DNA of 64,000 bases from Wolfiporia cocos (lineage: Eukaryota; Basidiomycota; Agaricomycetes; Polyporales; Phaeolaceae), in the NCBI GenBank assembly GCA_029448655.1, contig JACCLO010000007.1:124001-188000 (forward strand), written 5' to 3'. Position numbers and translations under genes: made by a program. Shown here in pieces: positions 43,164 through 53,545 of this stretch; the first letter of the stretch is position 1, and every line of letters begins with the position of its first letter. Under the pieces are notes generated by a model. That model worked only from the letters and a program-made list of their open reading frames with translations, ran no database searches and was not told the DNA's origin.

Positions 43164-44338
43164 TGACACAGAATATGTCATACGTACGGCTCATGCCCAG
43201 GGCCTAAGACCTAACGTCTAAGGCGCAAGACGAACGTCTTGAAGGGCAGCTGGATGGGTGTTGCTATGCCCATAGGCAGACCATAACTAAGTAGTGGTTG
43301 CCGACCCAGCCTAGCACGCAGAGGTATAGAGCATAGAATGTGGGACACGCCCCAACGCCGATGATATTAAGACTGGGGATGTAAGACCTCAGTCGCAGGC
43401 TTATATACATGTGTCACGCGCACTACTACTGTAAGTACTGGCCCTAAAGTAAGGGACCGTGCGCAGGCGCTGTAGTGCCGCTGACTAAGCCATATCACTT
43501 GACCTATGTATCTACTACAGTTGACTATCTAGTAATGCATACCATCGGTCCCCGGATTTTGCTATGCATTATGAGGTGTTATGCGTGATCAAATCCGTCA
43601 CACAGTGTGACTTATTGTGATCATACATGACCTCCCCGCACAGGTACGTCACGCTCTGTCACATCAACATCGCATTGAGTGCCACTATACGTTTGCCGAA
43701 CTATTACCATCTAGACTATCCTGCCAGTACCTATCTAGCGTGCTCTGCTTTTGTGAATCAAAGTTAATGTGATGTAAATGAGCTCATAGCTTCTGCAACT
43801 GCTGCTGGAGAACAAGTATCGAGACACCCTCAGCTTCTGCAAACTGAGGACAGAGCAGTCATGAAGAGTGTGATTGCTTCGTGCATATTTTGGTGGCTTG
43901 ACTGCTGAAGACCTAGGCTCTTTGGTAACTTTAGGTAGCTTTTCCCTAGCAGTAGGATGGGCACAGGGCTTCTTTGCAGGGTGCGGTTTGCGCTTCCGGT
44001 CGTCTACAGGGAGAACTGACAGAGTCACACTACACTATGCATGCACTAAATTACCAAATATAGCCAATCTAATAATGCATAACCCCAACTTCGGGCATGC
44101 ATTATGCAATATCAGAAATATATGCATAACACCTTGGGGACGATCTCGGTCCCCAGCTCAGGCTATGCATTATGAGATAATATGCATTACTAGCTAATGC
44201 ATTACTAGATAGTCAACTGTACTGGGTTATGTCCATACCGCTACACTACGGAGCACTGATCATGTGACATAGAGACAAGAGGACCGGGGTTCGACCCGGG
44301 GTGTGGCAGTTAGCCTAACGCCACAGAAATCTGTGACA
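43164..44338 (-). mobile_element. Solo LTR, TGTCAC family, in the integrase, split by a MITE
   Basis: The TSD is CGTAG (43159-43163) and TGTAG (44339-44343), one C/T difference. The hairpin is at 43371-43394 with one mismatch. Plus-strand box B GGTTCGACCCG is at 44288-44298. Confidence 0.8.
43518..44219. mobile_element. Pogo-like MITE (702 bp)
   Basis: The terminal repeats begin CAGTTGACTATCTAGTAATG and its complement, with TA at 43516-43517 and 44220-44221. The CAGTTGACT start and TA duplication fit pogo/Tigger elements. TATGCATTATG motifs recur near both ends. No transposase was seen. Confidence 0.75.
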
Positions 44339-45560
44339 TGTAGATTAGGCATCGAAGGGAACCCTAGTACCGCATTTCACCCACAGACAGACGGGCAAAC
44401 GGAACGTATGAACCAGGAACTAGAGGTGTACCTACAACTATTTATTAACGACACACATACCAACTGGCCGGACTTACTTCCGCTAGCTAGCTTCACCTAC
44501 AAATGGCACGTACATAGTAGCACGGGCTATAGCCCCTTTTACCTTACTCACAGATACCACCCATTTACAGGAGTGGAGGCACCAGAGCTGGAAGAGGGGG
44601 TGGGAACCACCAAGGATTGGGTCGAACACATGCACGAGGTCAGCCAAACTGCTTCGAAGAATCTCGAGAAAGCAAAACTTCATATGAAAGAGTACTACGA
44701 CCGGAAACGAACCAACCCTCACACGTACAACGAGGGAGACATGGTTTGGGTCGATGGGCGGAACATTAACATGGGAAACCCCACGAAGAAACTCGATTCG
44801 AAACGGTATGGCCCGTACAAGGTCACCAAGAAAGTCGGACATGGAGCATATGAACTGGACCTACCCGCAGACATGCGCGGTATATACCCAGTATTCAACG
44901 AGGTCCTATTACTTCCGTATCATGCTCCGGCTTTCCCCAATCAGGACCATAACGAACGGACGGAAAGCAATGACGCTTGCAGGCCTCTCAGGATCCTCGC
45001 ATCCAGGGAAGACCAAGGGCGAGTCGAGCTGGAAGTCGAGTGGTCCGATGGGAACACAACATGGGAAAGAAAGCGCGGGTTAACTCCATGGCAGGAACTA
45101 GTAACCAAATTCTTCGAGGAAAAACCAACCGCCCCAGGACACCAGTGGAAAAACAGACATGCCACTTGGGATCCGGAATGGGAAGAACTTGACAGAAAGT
45201 TCCTAGATTGGAAACTCAGACAGACACCAAATGAGTTCATCATCCACAACGACATCGACGAAACATTGCTAAGGGAATCAAAGATACCATTCTATATCTA
45301 CCCAAAGCAACTCGATGCCAGAAACTTATGGTTCTGTAACCCAACAACTCATGTCATCAAGTACGGCATTCAAGTATGACAATGCATAGAATCCACTATC
45401 CCTAAAAACCCGGGTTGGATCTATCCCATACAATACACCCTACAAATGCACAATCCGCATATATGCCAGAAGCACAACGTTGACCACCCATGCCAAACTG
45501 ACCCACACATGACCAAAACGATTGCTGGGCGTGGGGACACGCAGCTAGAAGAGGGGGTAC

Positions 45561-45937
45561 TGTCACAAGCCGATTTCTTTCGCCTAGCCAACGACTAGTG
45601 ACTAGAGCCTAAACCCTTATCTTATCTAAGCACACAAGCAATCACATGCAAAGACCCCGATCACCCTATCACGTGTTGTCAGACCCCCAGACACTCTGTG
45701 CCGTGTACCTACACCCATTATAGGGTTACCTACATATCTCGGACTATCAGCTTATGTAATAACTATACAGTAACCAAACATGTACAAACAGTAGAATAGC
45801 ATATATACTGGCCGATGAGCAGGGTAGCACCCCAGACTCGTCTTGGCCTTATACGCCTTGAGTAGCCTCAGATCAGGAATACGCTTTCATGCGAGTCATA
45901 TTCCCCTGAGTAGTTGCTTGAAGTGTTGCTTGTGTCA
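45561..45937 (+). repeat. 3' LTR of the third Ty3 element
   Basis: It is 377 bp, TGTCACAAGCC to GTGTCA, preceded by the purine run AGAAGAGGGGG. It matches the solo LTR at 7950-9424 in reverse. Confidence 0.85.
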
Positions 45938-46961
45938 CATTCTTTAAGGCTGACAGCAAGAAAAATCGGAGCTAATGGATGGCTATACCATTGCTGCATG
46001 CAGTATGCGTGGGGCGCATGCATGTGAGGCACAGCCGTTGCACCGGCGCAAACGCAACATATTGCATTACGCCGTGCAATGTATTTGCACACACACGGAA
46101 GGAACCTAGGATAACATTCAAGTATGTAGTGATATGCTTGCGTGCATACTCGCTATTGAGACAAGATGGTGTTCCTGGCAATCAGTGTTCCATCTGAACA
46201 GTGCACGTAGCTTGAGCATGCTTCGATAGAGGATTGCTTTAGTATTGGCAGGTGCCCATGTTTACGCCATGCACAACTGGCCTGCGGGAAACATGATAGG
46301 AAATGGGTGGCATACCAGCTGCATCTGATATATATCTCTAGGATGTCATGTGTGGTTGCTGTACCATGAAACAAAATGACGACGACACAGATCTGTCACA
46401 TATGGCATGGAAATATGCTTGCTGGTGCTCGCCTCCAAGGATGTGAGCTGCGATGCGTTCATCATGTACATATGATGGGGCCGGTTTATTAATCTCGCCA
46501 TTAAACTCAGATAGCGACTATGATCAATATTATTGACCCCGGTCATCAGCGGGCTTTCACTACTGTCTGTCCCGCTGGGAGACTAAACTCTGATGCAGGC
46601 GTCTGATTCAAATACACCTTCTTTAAAAGGACACATAACCAATGCCCATCAACATGATAGTCTATGATGATGCAGAGCTCTTAGAGCACACTAATGTATC
46701 AATTGTGAGATGTGGTACATGCTTCCACGCTTACGGTGTGCGCTCTGGCCCTCCACCAACTGCGGTCAGTCTACAGCGTCACAGATAACGAAGATGTGCA
46801 CAGCCCTCAGACATCGGCAAAATGCGAGACCTCATATATGGTCCGCCAACTATTGTAAACATCTGTCGAGTAGATACGCATAGATATGAGCAAATTTGAC
46901 GTGCAGAGCATTGTGCGGACCATACAAGAAGAACACCAATAGCGAATGAATCAAGAGGACC
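45938..46961. other. No recognisable gene
   Basis: Only short frames on both strands, none recognised. Confidence 0.35.
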
Positions 46962-47160
46962 GGGATACTGTTTGCAGGATCATAGAGGACATACATATTA
47001 ATTGCAGGAACAAGGAGGATGGATACCATAATTGCAGGATCAAACAGGGTGGACCTATTCATTGCAGAATTAACAAGGATGGACATATTGATTGCAGGAT
47101 TAGTGAGGACAGACATACTAATTGCAGGATTAATGAAGACAGCGGTATTAATGGCAGTTA
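46962..47160. repeat. 30-bp minisatellite, about 6.5 units
   Basis: Units contain ATTGCAGGAT, spaced exactly or nearly 30 bp (for example 47031, 47061, 47091, 47121). Because 30 is a multiple of 3, both strands stay open with 10-residue repeats: CRINEDGHIN-like on plus (46946-47233) and NPAINMSILV-like on minus. Which, if any, is translated is not shown. Confidence 0.75.
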
Positions 47161-47326
47161 TGAGACACACGGTTTTTGCTCAGTAATAAGCACAGTCCCT
47201 CAGAGAGCATGCAAATTGGAACTCGTAGATTGATTTACTACAGATTGGCACAACTACCGTAAAAATTGAATGGTTTTGAAGCAAGAAGGATATCTATGAC
47301 GGCACCCTGTCACGTACAGGGGCCAG

Positions 47327-47381
47327 TACAGGGTCTACTGCCTGCTGAAGCGCAGCGCTTCAGCAGGCAGTAGCTCCTGTA
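47327..47381. repeat. Near-perfect palindrome
   Basis: A perfect 19-bp arm (CTACTGCCTGCTGAAGCGC, 47335-47353) meets its complement (47355-47373) across a single base. The arms extend to 27 bp with two mismatches. Confidence 0.9.
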
Positions 47382-47548
47382 ATGCTAGTCCGTGACTCCG
47401 TTCAGCACATAGAAATAGTGCGTGCACGGCGCCGCTGGTTTTAGGGCACAACCGGTGTGGCGGTGATGGCCTGATTAGTATATGTTACAGTGGGCGCTAC
47501 TGATGCCTGTAGGAAGAAGCTATTTACTCCCTACTGCTTTCACTCCAG

Positions 47549-47674
47549 GCAAAGATACTCCCACAATTGAAGGACGATGCTGTTGCACATGACGTCTATC
47601 ATCATACACTCACATATGTCAAGGAGGAAAAGCCGGAGCTCATAAAGCACTTCGTCAAGAACATTGGACATGGG
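47549..47674 (+). CDS. Exon-like stretch, unidentified, upstream of the CTLH exon
   Basis: It is bounded by a good acceptor (CACTCCAG) and donor (GTAAGT). It reads LPQLKDDAVAHDVYHHTL, then EEKPELIKHFVKNIGHG. The family is not recognised. It may belong to the same gene as the exon at 49816-50079, the hAT at 48347 lying between them, but no continuous model could be built. Confidence 0.4.
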
Positions 47675-48346
47675 GTAAGTGCTGGATGAGCTAAACTTTG
47701 AGTTAGGGAGCCGAACATATGTTGATTGCTGTTCTTCCGGCCGTGCGACTACAAGGTGACTGAGGCGATGTCTTCATGATGCAACTCTTATCTGGTTTAG
47801 CAAGTCTCTTACCTGATCGGGCAACATCTTTCGTCATACTGTACGGTGTATATGCAATCTGTCATTCTTTCAGTCGGCTCTTGAAAGTTGGAGTCAAGTA
47901 CTATAAAGGCTAGCTCTCGAGGCTGTCAATGTGTTCGCCCTTCTCTCCCTCAATGTCCATTGCTGGACCTTCGCTCTTCTCAAGCGTGTCGCCCACCTCC
48001 AATACAGCAACAGCCTCTCCTGCACCTCACATGACACCTCTGCTGATGCGAGGTCCTCGCCTGCTCCCTGGTCCGCAGTGTGCATGTTCCCACCGATACC
48101 CTTGTTCACGGTGATGTGCAAGCAGGTACGTCATCTTGCTTACCAACCCCTGCTGACGTCTCCTCCCCACCCGCATTTTCCTGCCCTTGTGGAGGTTGTG
48201 GTCTTCATATGCAACCCTGCTTGCTCGCTGTATGCGCAGCTCTTCTATTGGTTTCTCTCTCTGCGCACCCTATTAAGCCCTGCTTTATTCTGCTGCCATT
48301 ATGCTAACGGGAATAGTTGCCATGACAGAACCAAAATGCTGAAAGC
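47675..48346. other. Unresolved; possible exons
   Basis: Coding-like frames run across about 47930-48130 on both strands; no family was recognised. Confidence 0.3.
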
Positions 48347-49681
48347 TAGTGATGTGCAAAGCCCAGCTCAAAGCCGTGAGCCGAGCCTGGCCGAGCCGAC
48401 TTGAGCCGGGCCGAGCCGAGCCTTGCGGGCGGCTTACAACGGCTTAGGGCCCGGCTTGGATTGTGAGCCGGCCGTAGCTGGTAGAGTTTCAGTCAATTAT
48501 CTTAATCTGCCAACTGCCCTTCGCTCAAGAAATCGCAGTTGCGAGCTAGGTTTGCACGCAGATTAATCTGCTAACTGCGGCAGATTAATCTACTGTGACA
48601 ATAAAATGGCACATCCCGGATTCAAACCAAGGACCTTAGTGCAGATGAGAATAACAGCATCGCAGGGTAATTAGCCAACTGAGCTACAGTGTGACAGGTG
48701 TTGCCCCCATTTTAAGCAATATATAGAGTATTTTGTAAACTTCATTTTCGTTTAACATCTTCCATAACACAAATACAAATGAATCTGCCTCTAAAGACCT
48801 GTGATTCCAGTGTATTCAGCTTTCCCATGGTGAGTTGCTCCAGGTCAAGCATGGTAAATCAAGCTACCACTATCATTGATTTCTGTATGCTTGTTGTAGC
48901 AGTTAGTTGCCTTGATGATTTGCGAAAATTGTGTGTAAAATTTGCGTTATATATATTTTAATTAGTCAATGGTACCTGTTGCTGCAATGGCTCAGTTGGC
49001 TAATTACGCTGCGATGCTGTTATTCTCATCTGCGCTAAGGTCCTTGGTTCGAATCCGGGATGTGCCATTTTATTGTCACAGTAGATTAATCTGCCGCAGT
49101 TAGCAGATTAATCTGCGTGCAAACCTAGCTCGCAACTGCGATTTCTTAAGCGAAGGGCAGTTGGCAGATTAAGATAATTGACTGAAGTCCCTCGTAGCTG
49201 AGCCCTGAGCCGGTGGCTTTAGGCGCACAACTGTAAGTTTGTTGTAATGAGCGAAAACAGGTCCGTTTGGTACAAGATTTTGCATACTTTCATCCTAAAT
49301 ATTCTCAACAACCATACAATGACTTTGACTGGTGCAGGACTTTGTAACTATTGTGATCAGGGTTGCGATCGGGGTTGTGATCGAGACCTGGATTTTTCGT
49401 CAGTGTCATGGGCAGCTATAAAAGTACTTGTAGATCAGGACAACAATAAATAGTGGACATTTGTGCATTCTGAATGTGTTGTGCTGCAATTTTGAGCTGT
49501 ACAAAGCAATAAATTTGAGGTCCTTCCTGATTGCCTATAAGCCCCGGTCTGAGCCTGAGCTGGACCCGAGCCAGCCTGAGCCGTCATGGAGGGCCCGGCC
49601 TGACATTTTGCTGAGCCCGAACCCTTCAAAGCCGGGCCCAAGCCCCAGGCTTTGAGCCGAGCCGGGCTTTGCACATCACTA
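48347..49681. mobile_element. hAT-type element carrying a nested inverted-repeat element
   Basis: The terminal repeats are TAGTGATGTGCAAAGCCC and its complement; the 8-bp TSD CTGAAAGC is at 48339-48346 and 49682-49689. It is the same family as 31504-32119. The insertion at 48481-49192 accounts for its larger size. Confidence 0.9.
48481..49192. mobile_element. Inverted-repeat element with a tRNA-like sequence in each arm (T1)
   Basis: It is 712 bp with TSD CGTAGCTG at 48473-48480 and 49193-49200, exactly interrupting the hAT consensus. The arms are about 210 bp and nearly identical. Ends are GTAGAGTTTCAGTCA and AGGGACTTCAGTCA (complement). Each arm holds AGATTAATCT palindromes and a tRNA-like block, inverted relative to the other arm; in the right arm box A is TGGCTCAGTTGG (about 48988) and box B GGTTCGAATCC (about 49047). 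The acceptor stem does not pair well, so it is tRNA-derived, not a working tRNA gene. The central 290 bp is AT-rich and non-coding. Confidence 0.85.
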
Positions 49682-49815
49682 CTGAAAGCACCTGCTTGGA
49701 TACTATTCACCCTCACTTCCCAATCTCTGGTGCGTCGACTGTCATGTCTGCTCCCTTGATATGTGCATATATACACTGTCCTCCTCCCTGATGTTGACCA
49801 TTAGATGTGCCACAG

Positions 49816-50079
49816 GCTTGGGAGATGTGCGACCTGCAGATGTGGCTGTCCATCCTGAATGCGGTGCGTGCAGGCGACATCAACGGAGCGCTTGAGGACC
49901 TGCACGCACACTATCCGAGCACCGCTGAGGCACAGGAGGGGTTCCTGCTCTTCCAGCTGTGCTGCCACAAGTTCATTGAGCACGTCCTGGCTGCGAGTGC
50001 GGTGCTCCAGCATGTGAAGGACGCGGAGAAGGATGTGGTGCACAGGGCCATGAGCACTGAGACAAGGGCAGACAGATGA
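49816..50079 (+). CDS. C-terminal exon of a RanBPM/CTLH-type protein
   Basis: After a CCACAG acceptor it reads MWLSILNAVRAGDINGALED, then HAHYPSTAEAQEGFLLFQLC and CHKFIEHVLA, and ends at TGA 50079. The pattern (a helix followed by GDI..AL, then HYP and L.C.KFIE) matches the CTLH region of RanBPM/RanBP10-like proteins, which scaffold GID/CTLH ubiquitin-ligase complexes. No SPRY or LisH part was found upstream, where mobile elements have inserted. It could be a partial gene or one with distant exons. Confidence 0.5.
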   Translation, partial: AWEMCDLQMWLSILNAVRAGDINGALEDLHAHYPSTAEAQEGFLLFQLCCHKFIEHVLAASAVLQHVKDAEKDVVHRAMSTETRADR

Positions 50080-50949
50080 CCCTTCGCCCAAGGCCCTGTC
50101 ACCGTCCATGCTGGGGGACGTGCCAACCAGCACACACGTGATGCTCATGTGCGTCTACCTTCTTTCCCTTCCTGCTGTACAGTGATAGTGAGTGCCACGT
50201 GTAGGGCACACTTGTGGTGATAGCAACGCACAGCGTCCACACCACGCCTGCAGTGTACATTCATGCTGATACTAATGGCATGCTGCTGCACACGCCACGG
50301 GTGGGAGCAGAGGTCAGAGACTACTGCTATGCGGTGGATATTATTGTAGCCACTTGTGTTAGTAGCCAGCTCTATTAACATGAATAAAATCGAGCTTTTA
50401 TTAGCACTGCATTGTGTGGATACAATATATTCTACAAGCTACAATCCTGGAACCGGTGTCCTAGAGCGGTGCCCCCGCACTGCCTAGGTGACTGCTACCG
50501 TCCTCGCAATATCAAGGGCCTCAGATAAGGTCCTCACAATAGCAAGGGCCTCAGGTGAGGTCCTTGCAATAGCCTGGGCCCCAGGCCTGGGCGTGGTGTC
50601 CTTGCAAGAACGCGCCCCCTGGGCGCTTGCTATTGCACGGACCTGCTACTATAAGGGGGTTATACATGACTATACCGGTCCGGCTACATTTACAGGACCT
50701 GCTAGGTATATCTACGTAGATATGAGTAGATCTACGGTCTCACACTTTGCTGATGGACATTGTATCAGCGGCATGTTGACCTGATGCTCATGATCAATTG
50801 CCAAGACCATGTTGCCACAGATAAAATCGTTAGTTGGTCTAATCGTACTCACAATGTCGAATCTCGATAGCTCTTTCCGCCCATTGCGCTGTGTCTGTCC
50901 GTTGAGTCGACGTCAATGTGATCTGCACTTTGAAGCTATGTACATGCTC
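50080..50949. other. Non-coding with a short tandem repeat
   Basis: About three 30-bp units containing CAATAGCAAGGGCCTCAGG lie at about 50495-50600. Nothing else is recognised. Confidence 0.4.
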
Positions 50950-53355
50950 TAGTGTTGCCGAAGTTCGGTTCAGTTCAGGTTCAGGGGGGTCTGGGGCTGA
51001 ATCTAGAACTGAACTGACTGCAGGGAGCCTGAACCTGAACCTGAACCTGGACTGAACCTGCTGAACTGGTTCAGCAGGTTCGGTTCATGGTTCGAACTAG
51101 GTTCGAACCACTAAATGACTTGCTTTTCTAGTATGTAAATATAATATATTGAGTCCACTGGAGTGACCAATGTGCTGCAATATAAATGTGCCATAGACAT
51201 TAGAACCATGTAAGAACACCGAGACGTGACCAAACACGCATCAAAATGATGCAGAATGCACCACGGAAAGCCAGCTGGTAGCCATCCGAGGCGGTTTAGC
51301 CACAGCTCGACCGATCGTGCTCGACCTCAATCATGCTCGCACAGTGGTAGAGTTTCAGTCACCGAGATTCATTTAGCAACTACGCTTCGTTAGCGCTGCA
51401 CAGTTGCCCAAGTGCTCAGCTAGCGCCGGAGAAATAAGATTAATCTGTGTTGAGCAGATTAATCCAACTTAATTTCTAAAAATTACGCGAGATGGAATCG
51501 AACTGCAAGCCGTAGCAATGCAATGAGCAGACATGAATTATACCATTACACTAAAAGGATTTGTTAGATTACAATTGTATTAATTATACCAAGAGTTTCT
51601 TGCTCCCCCAAATTCCGGCCTAACAAAACTTTTTCATCAAATTTTAAGCTCCTAGCCTTGATAGCTCTATGTTGGGTGTAGAATTATGACTATAGTATAC
51701 TTTTACTGTAGCTAGTGCTTCAACTGACCAATTTCTTAAAGCCAATGAATTACTTGACATAAATTTTTGAATGACCGAAAATTTTTCATTATTGGGTATA
51801 TAGCATATGAAGAAGCCTATTTGCTGTATTGCTCCTTGGTGTAGTGGTAAGCTTATGGATATCTTGTATGCTGGCCCTGCTGTTTGGAGGTTGAGAGTTC
51901 AATCCCTATTAGCGCGGTTTATTTTATCAATTTGGTAGATTAATCTACAGATTGGTATGCACATGGGGAACTGCGCAGCACTAACGAAGCGCAGTTGCTA
52001 AATTAATCTCAGTGACTCAAGTCCCTCCACAGTGAACCTTTGCTGGCTTGCGCACAATCTGAAACGTCGCAGAAGCCCTGCAGACACTCTCTGGCTGCTC
52101 ATCTAGTCAAAGACAGGTACTATCCGACATTTCTCTAGGCTCTCTAGCATAGACAGGTCTGTCCCAACCTCGACTGCTTTCCTATAGCTTTTTCCATGTC
52201 TTCTCTCTCTAACCTCTGCGCACCACCTTAGATCTACGGTCTATCGGTCTTGTAAAATAATTTTCTTGTATTCCAGGACAATCCTCGCTGTTTCAGGGTT
52301 CGTCTCTGACTTGTCTAGCTTGTAGGGTGCATACTCAAATCTTAGAGCACTCAAAATGTTGTAGAAAACCTTATGGCTCTTTATGTATTTAGGCAACGTG
52401 CAGATACAATAAAATACATTGATTACTGCCAAGACGAAGTTAGACGAAGAGCTGTGCTCGAGGCGTTCGCTCAGGACTTAGGGAATCAGTTACCAATGTT
52501 TTAATTCGATTTATATCATTCCTGATCCATTCAACGTGCTCCCGCCGTTTGGATCGCTACAAGCTGCGTGTCTACTAGGTATAATGCTCGCCATCGACCC
52601 CTAAAACACCTCACCTATCCTGGCACATCCTGACCTGTCCGGGAAACCCGAGAGAAATATTTTTCTGACAACACCAAACTTCAAGTTCTGCAGTGCCTCT
52701 ATTTGGTGTCTATTGGGCTGCTACATTCCAAAGTGGCTCTTAGTCTTCTTTACAGTGGTAAAACATAACTTTGATGCACAATAATCACTCAAGGCAGCAA
52801 ATTTGAGCAGTTCAGTAATCAGAATCCATGAGCAGAATGAGTGTGAATTAGCCTGAGGCAAAGCTCAATAACAAACCTTATTAGACAGCTCTGTATATAA
52901 CCTAGGTTCATGGATATGAAGTGAAACATTGTGGACTACATTTTTTACTTCATCTGACAGCAGTGAATGTAGCCCAGTGCCAAAGAAAGCACAATACTTC
53001 CAGCATGGGGTTGAGCTCTCACCATATTGGGAGACTGGAGTATATGAGTGCTGATGCTTGCCATGGTGAAGCCAGTTATCCATAGCTTACTGCAACAATA
53101 CTATAGCAAAGATGGCAAGAATATGATTGTAATTTATGCTTATCCACCAGCAGTTGCCAAGAATATATTAATGCTAAGTGGTTCAAGGTTCAGTCCGGTT
53201 CGAACCTGGTTCAAGGGTACCCATGGCCCCCCTGAACCACGAACCGAACCTTGACATCCTACCCTGAACCGGACCTGGACTGAACCTGAACCTAGGTTCG
53301 GTTCTGGCGGTTCAGGTTCTGAACCTTGGTTCTGAACTGAACTTCGGCAACACTA
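50950..53355. mobile_element. hAT-type element with GGTTCAGGTTC-type subterminal repeats (2406 bp)
   Basis: The terminal repeats are TAGTGTTGCCGAAGTTCGG and its complement; the 8-bp TSD ACATGCTC is at 50942-50949 and 53356-53363. GGTTC/GAACC motifs fill about 150 bp at each end. No transposase was recognised in the interior. It contains T3 (51347-52026). Confidence 0.88.
51347..52026. mobile_element. Inverted-repeat element with tRNA-like arms (T3)
   Basis: It is 680 bp with the same GTAGAGTTTCAGTCA start as T1. The TSD is GCACAGTG (51339-51346) and CCACAGTG (52027-52034), 7 of 8 bases. The right arm carries a different tRNA-like block: box A TGGTGTAGTGGTAAGC (about 51837) and box B GAGTTCAATCC (about 51894). 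The left arm holds the diverged inverse. Confidence 0.78.
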
Positions 53356-53545
53356 ACATGCTCACTAGCGCATCTTGTATGTTGTACAAGAGAGTTCCAA
53401 CATTTTGGTGGCCCGTATGGCCGAGACGACGTGACACCCTGCCACAGATTGTCATCATCAATGATATGTCATCTGATTGATAAATGCATATGCATAACAT
53501 TAGGGAGACTCTCGTCGGTGAGGATATGTTACTGTAGGTTATACG

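Larger units (their letters stand above)
43011..45379 (+). pseudogene. Integrase remnant of a third Ty3 family
   Basis: Before the inserted LTR it reads LTAEGWANIFVDKVYAQHGL, SDRGPQF (second catalytic Asp) and FIKDVYR. After removal of 43164-44338 and one TSD it continues RLGIEGNPSTAFHPQTDG, then QTERMNQELEVYLQ (catalytic Glu), a GPY/F-like region (GPYKVTKKVGHGAYELDLPA) and a chromodomain-like end (LRILASREDQGRVELEVEWS). It stops at 45379. The part upstream of 43011 is absent. The long open frame from 44348 suggests moderate age. Confidence 0.85.
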
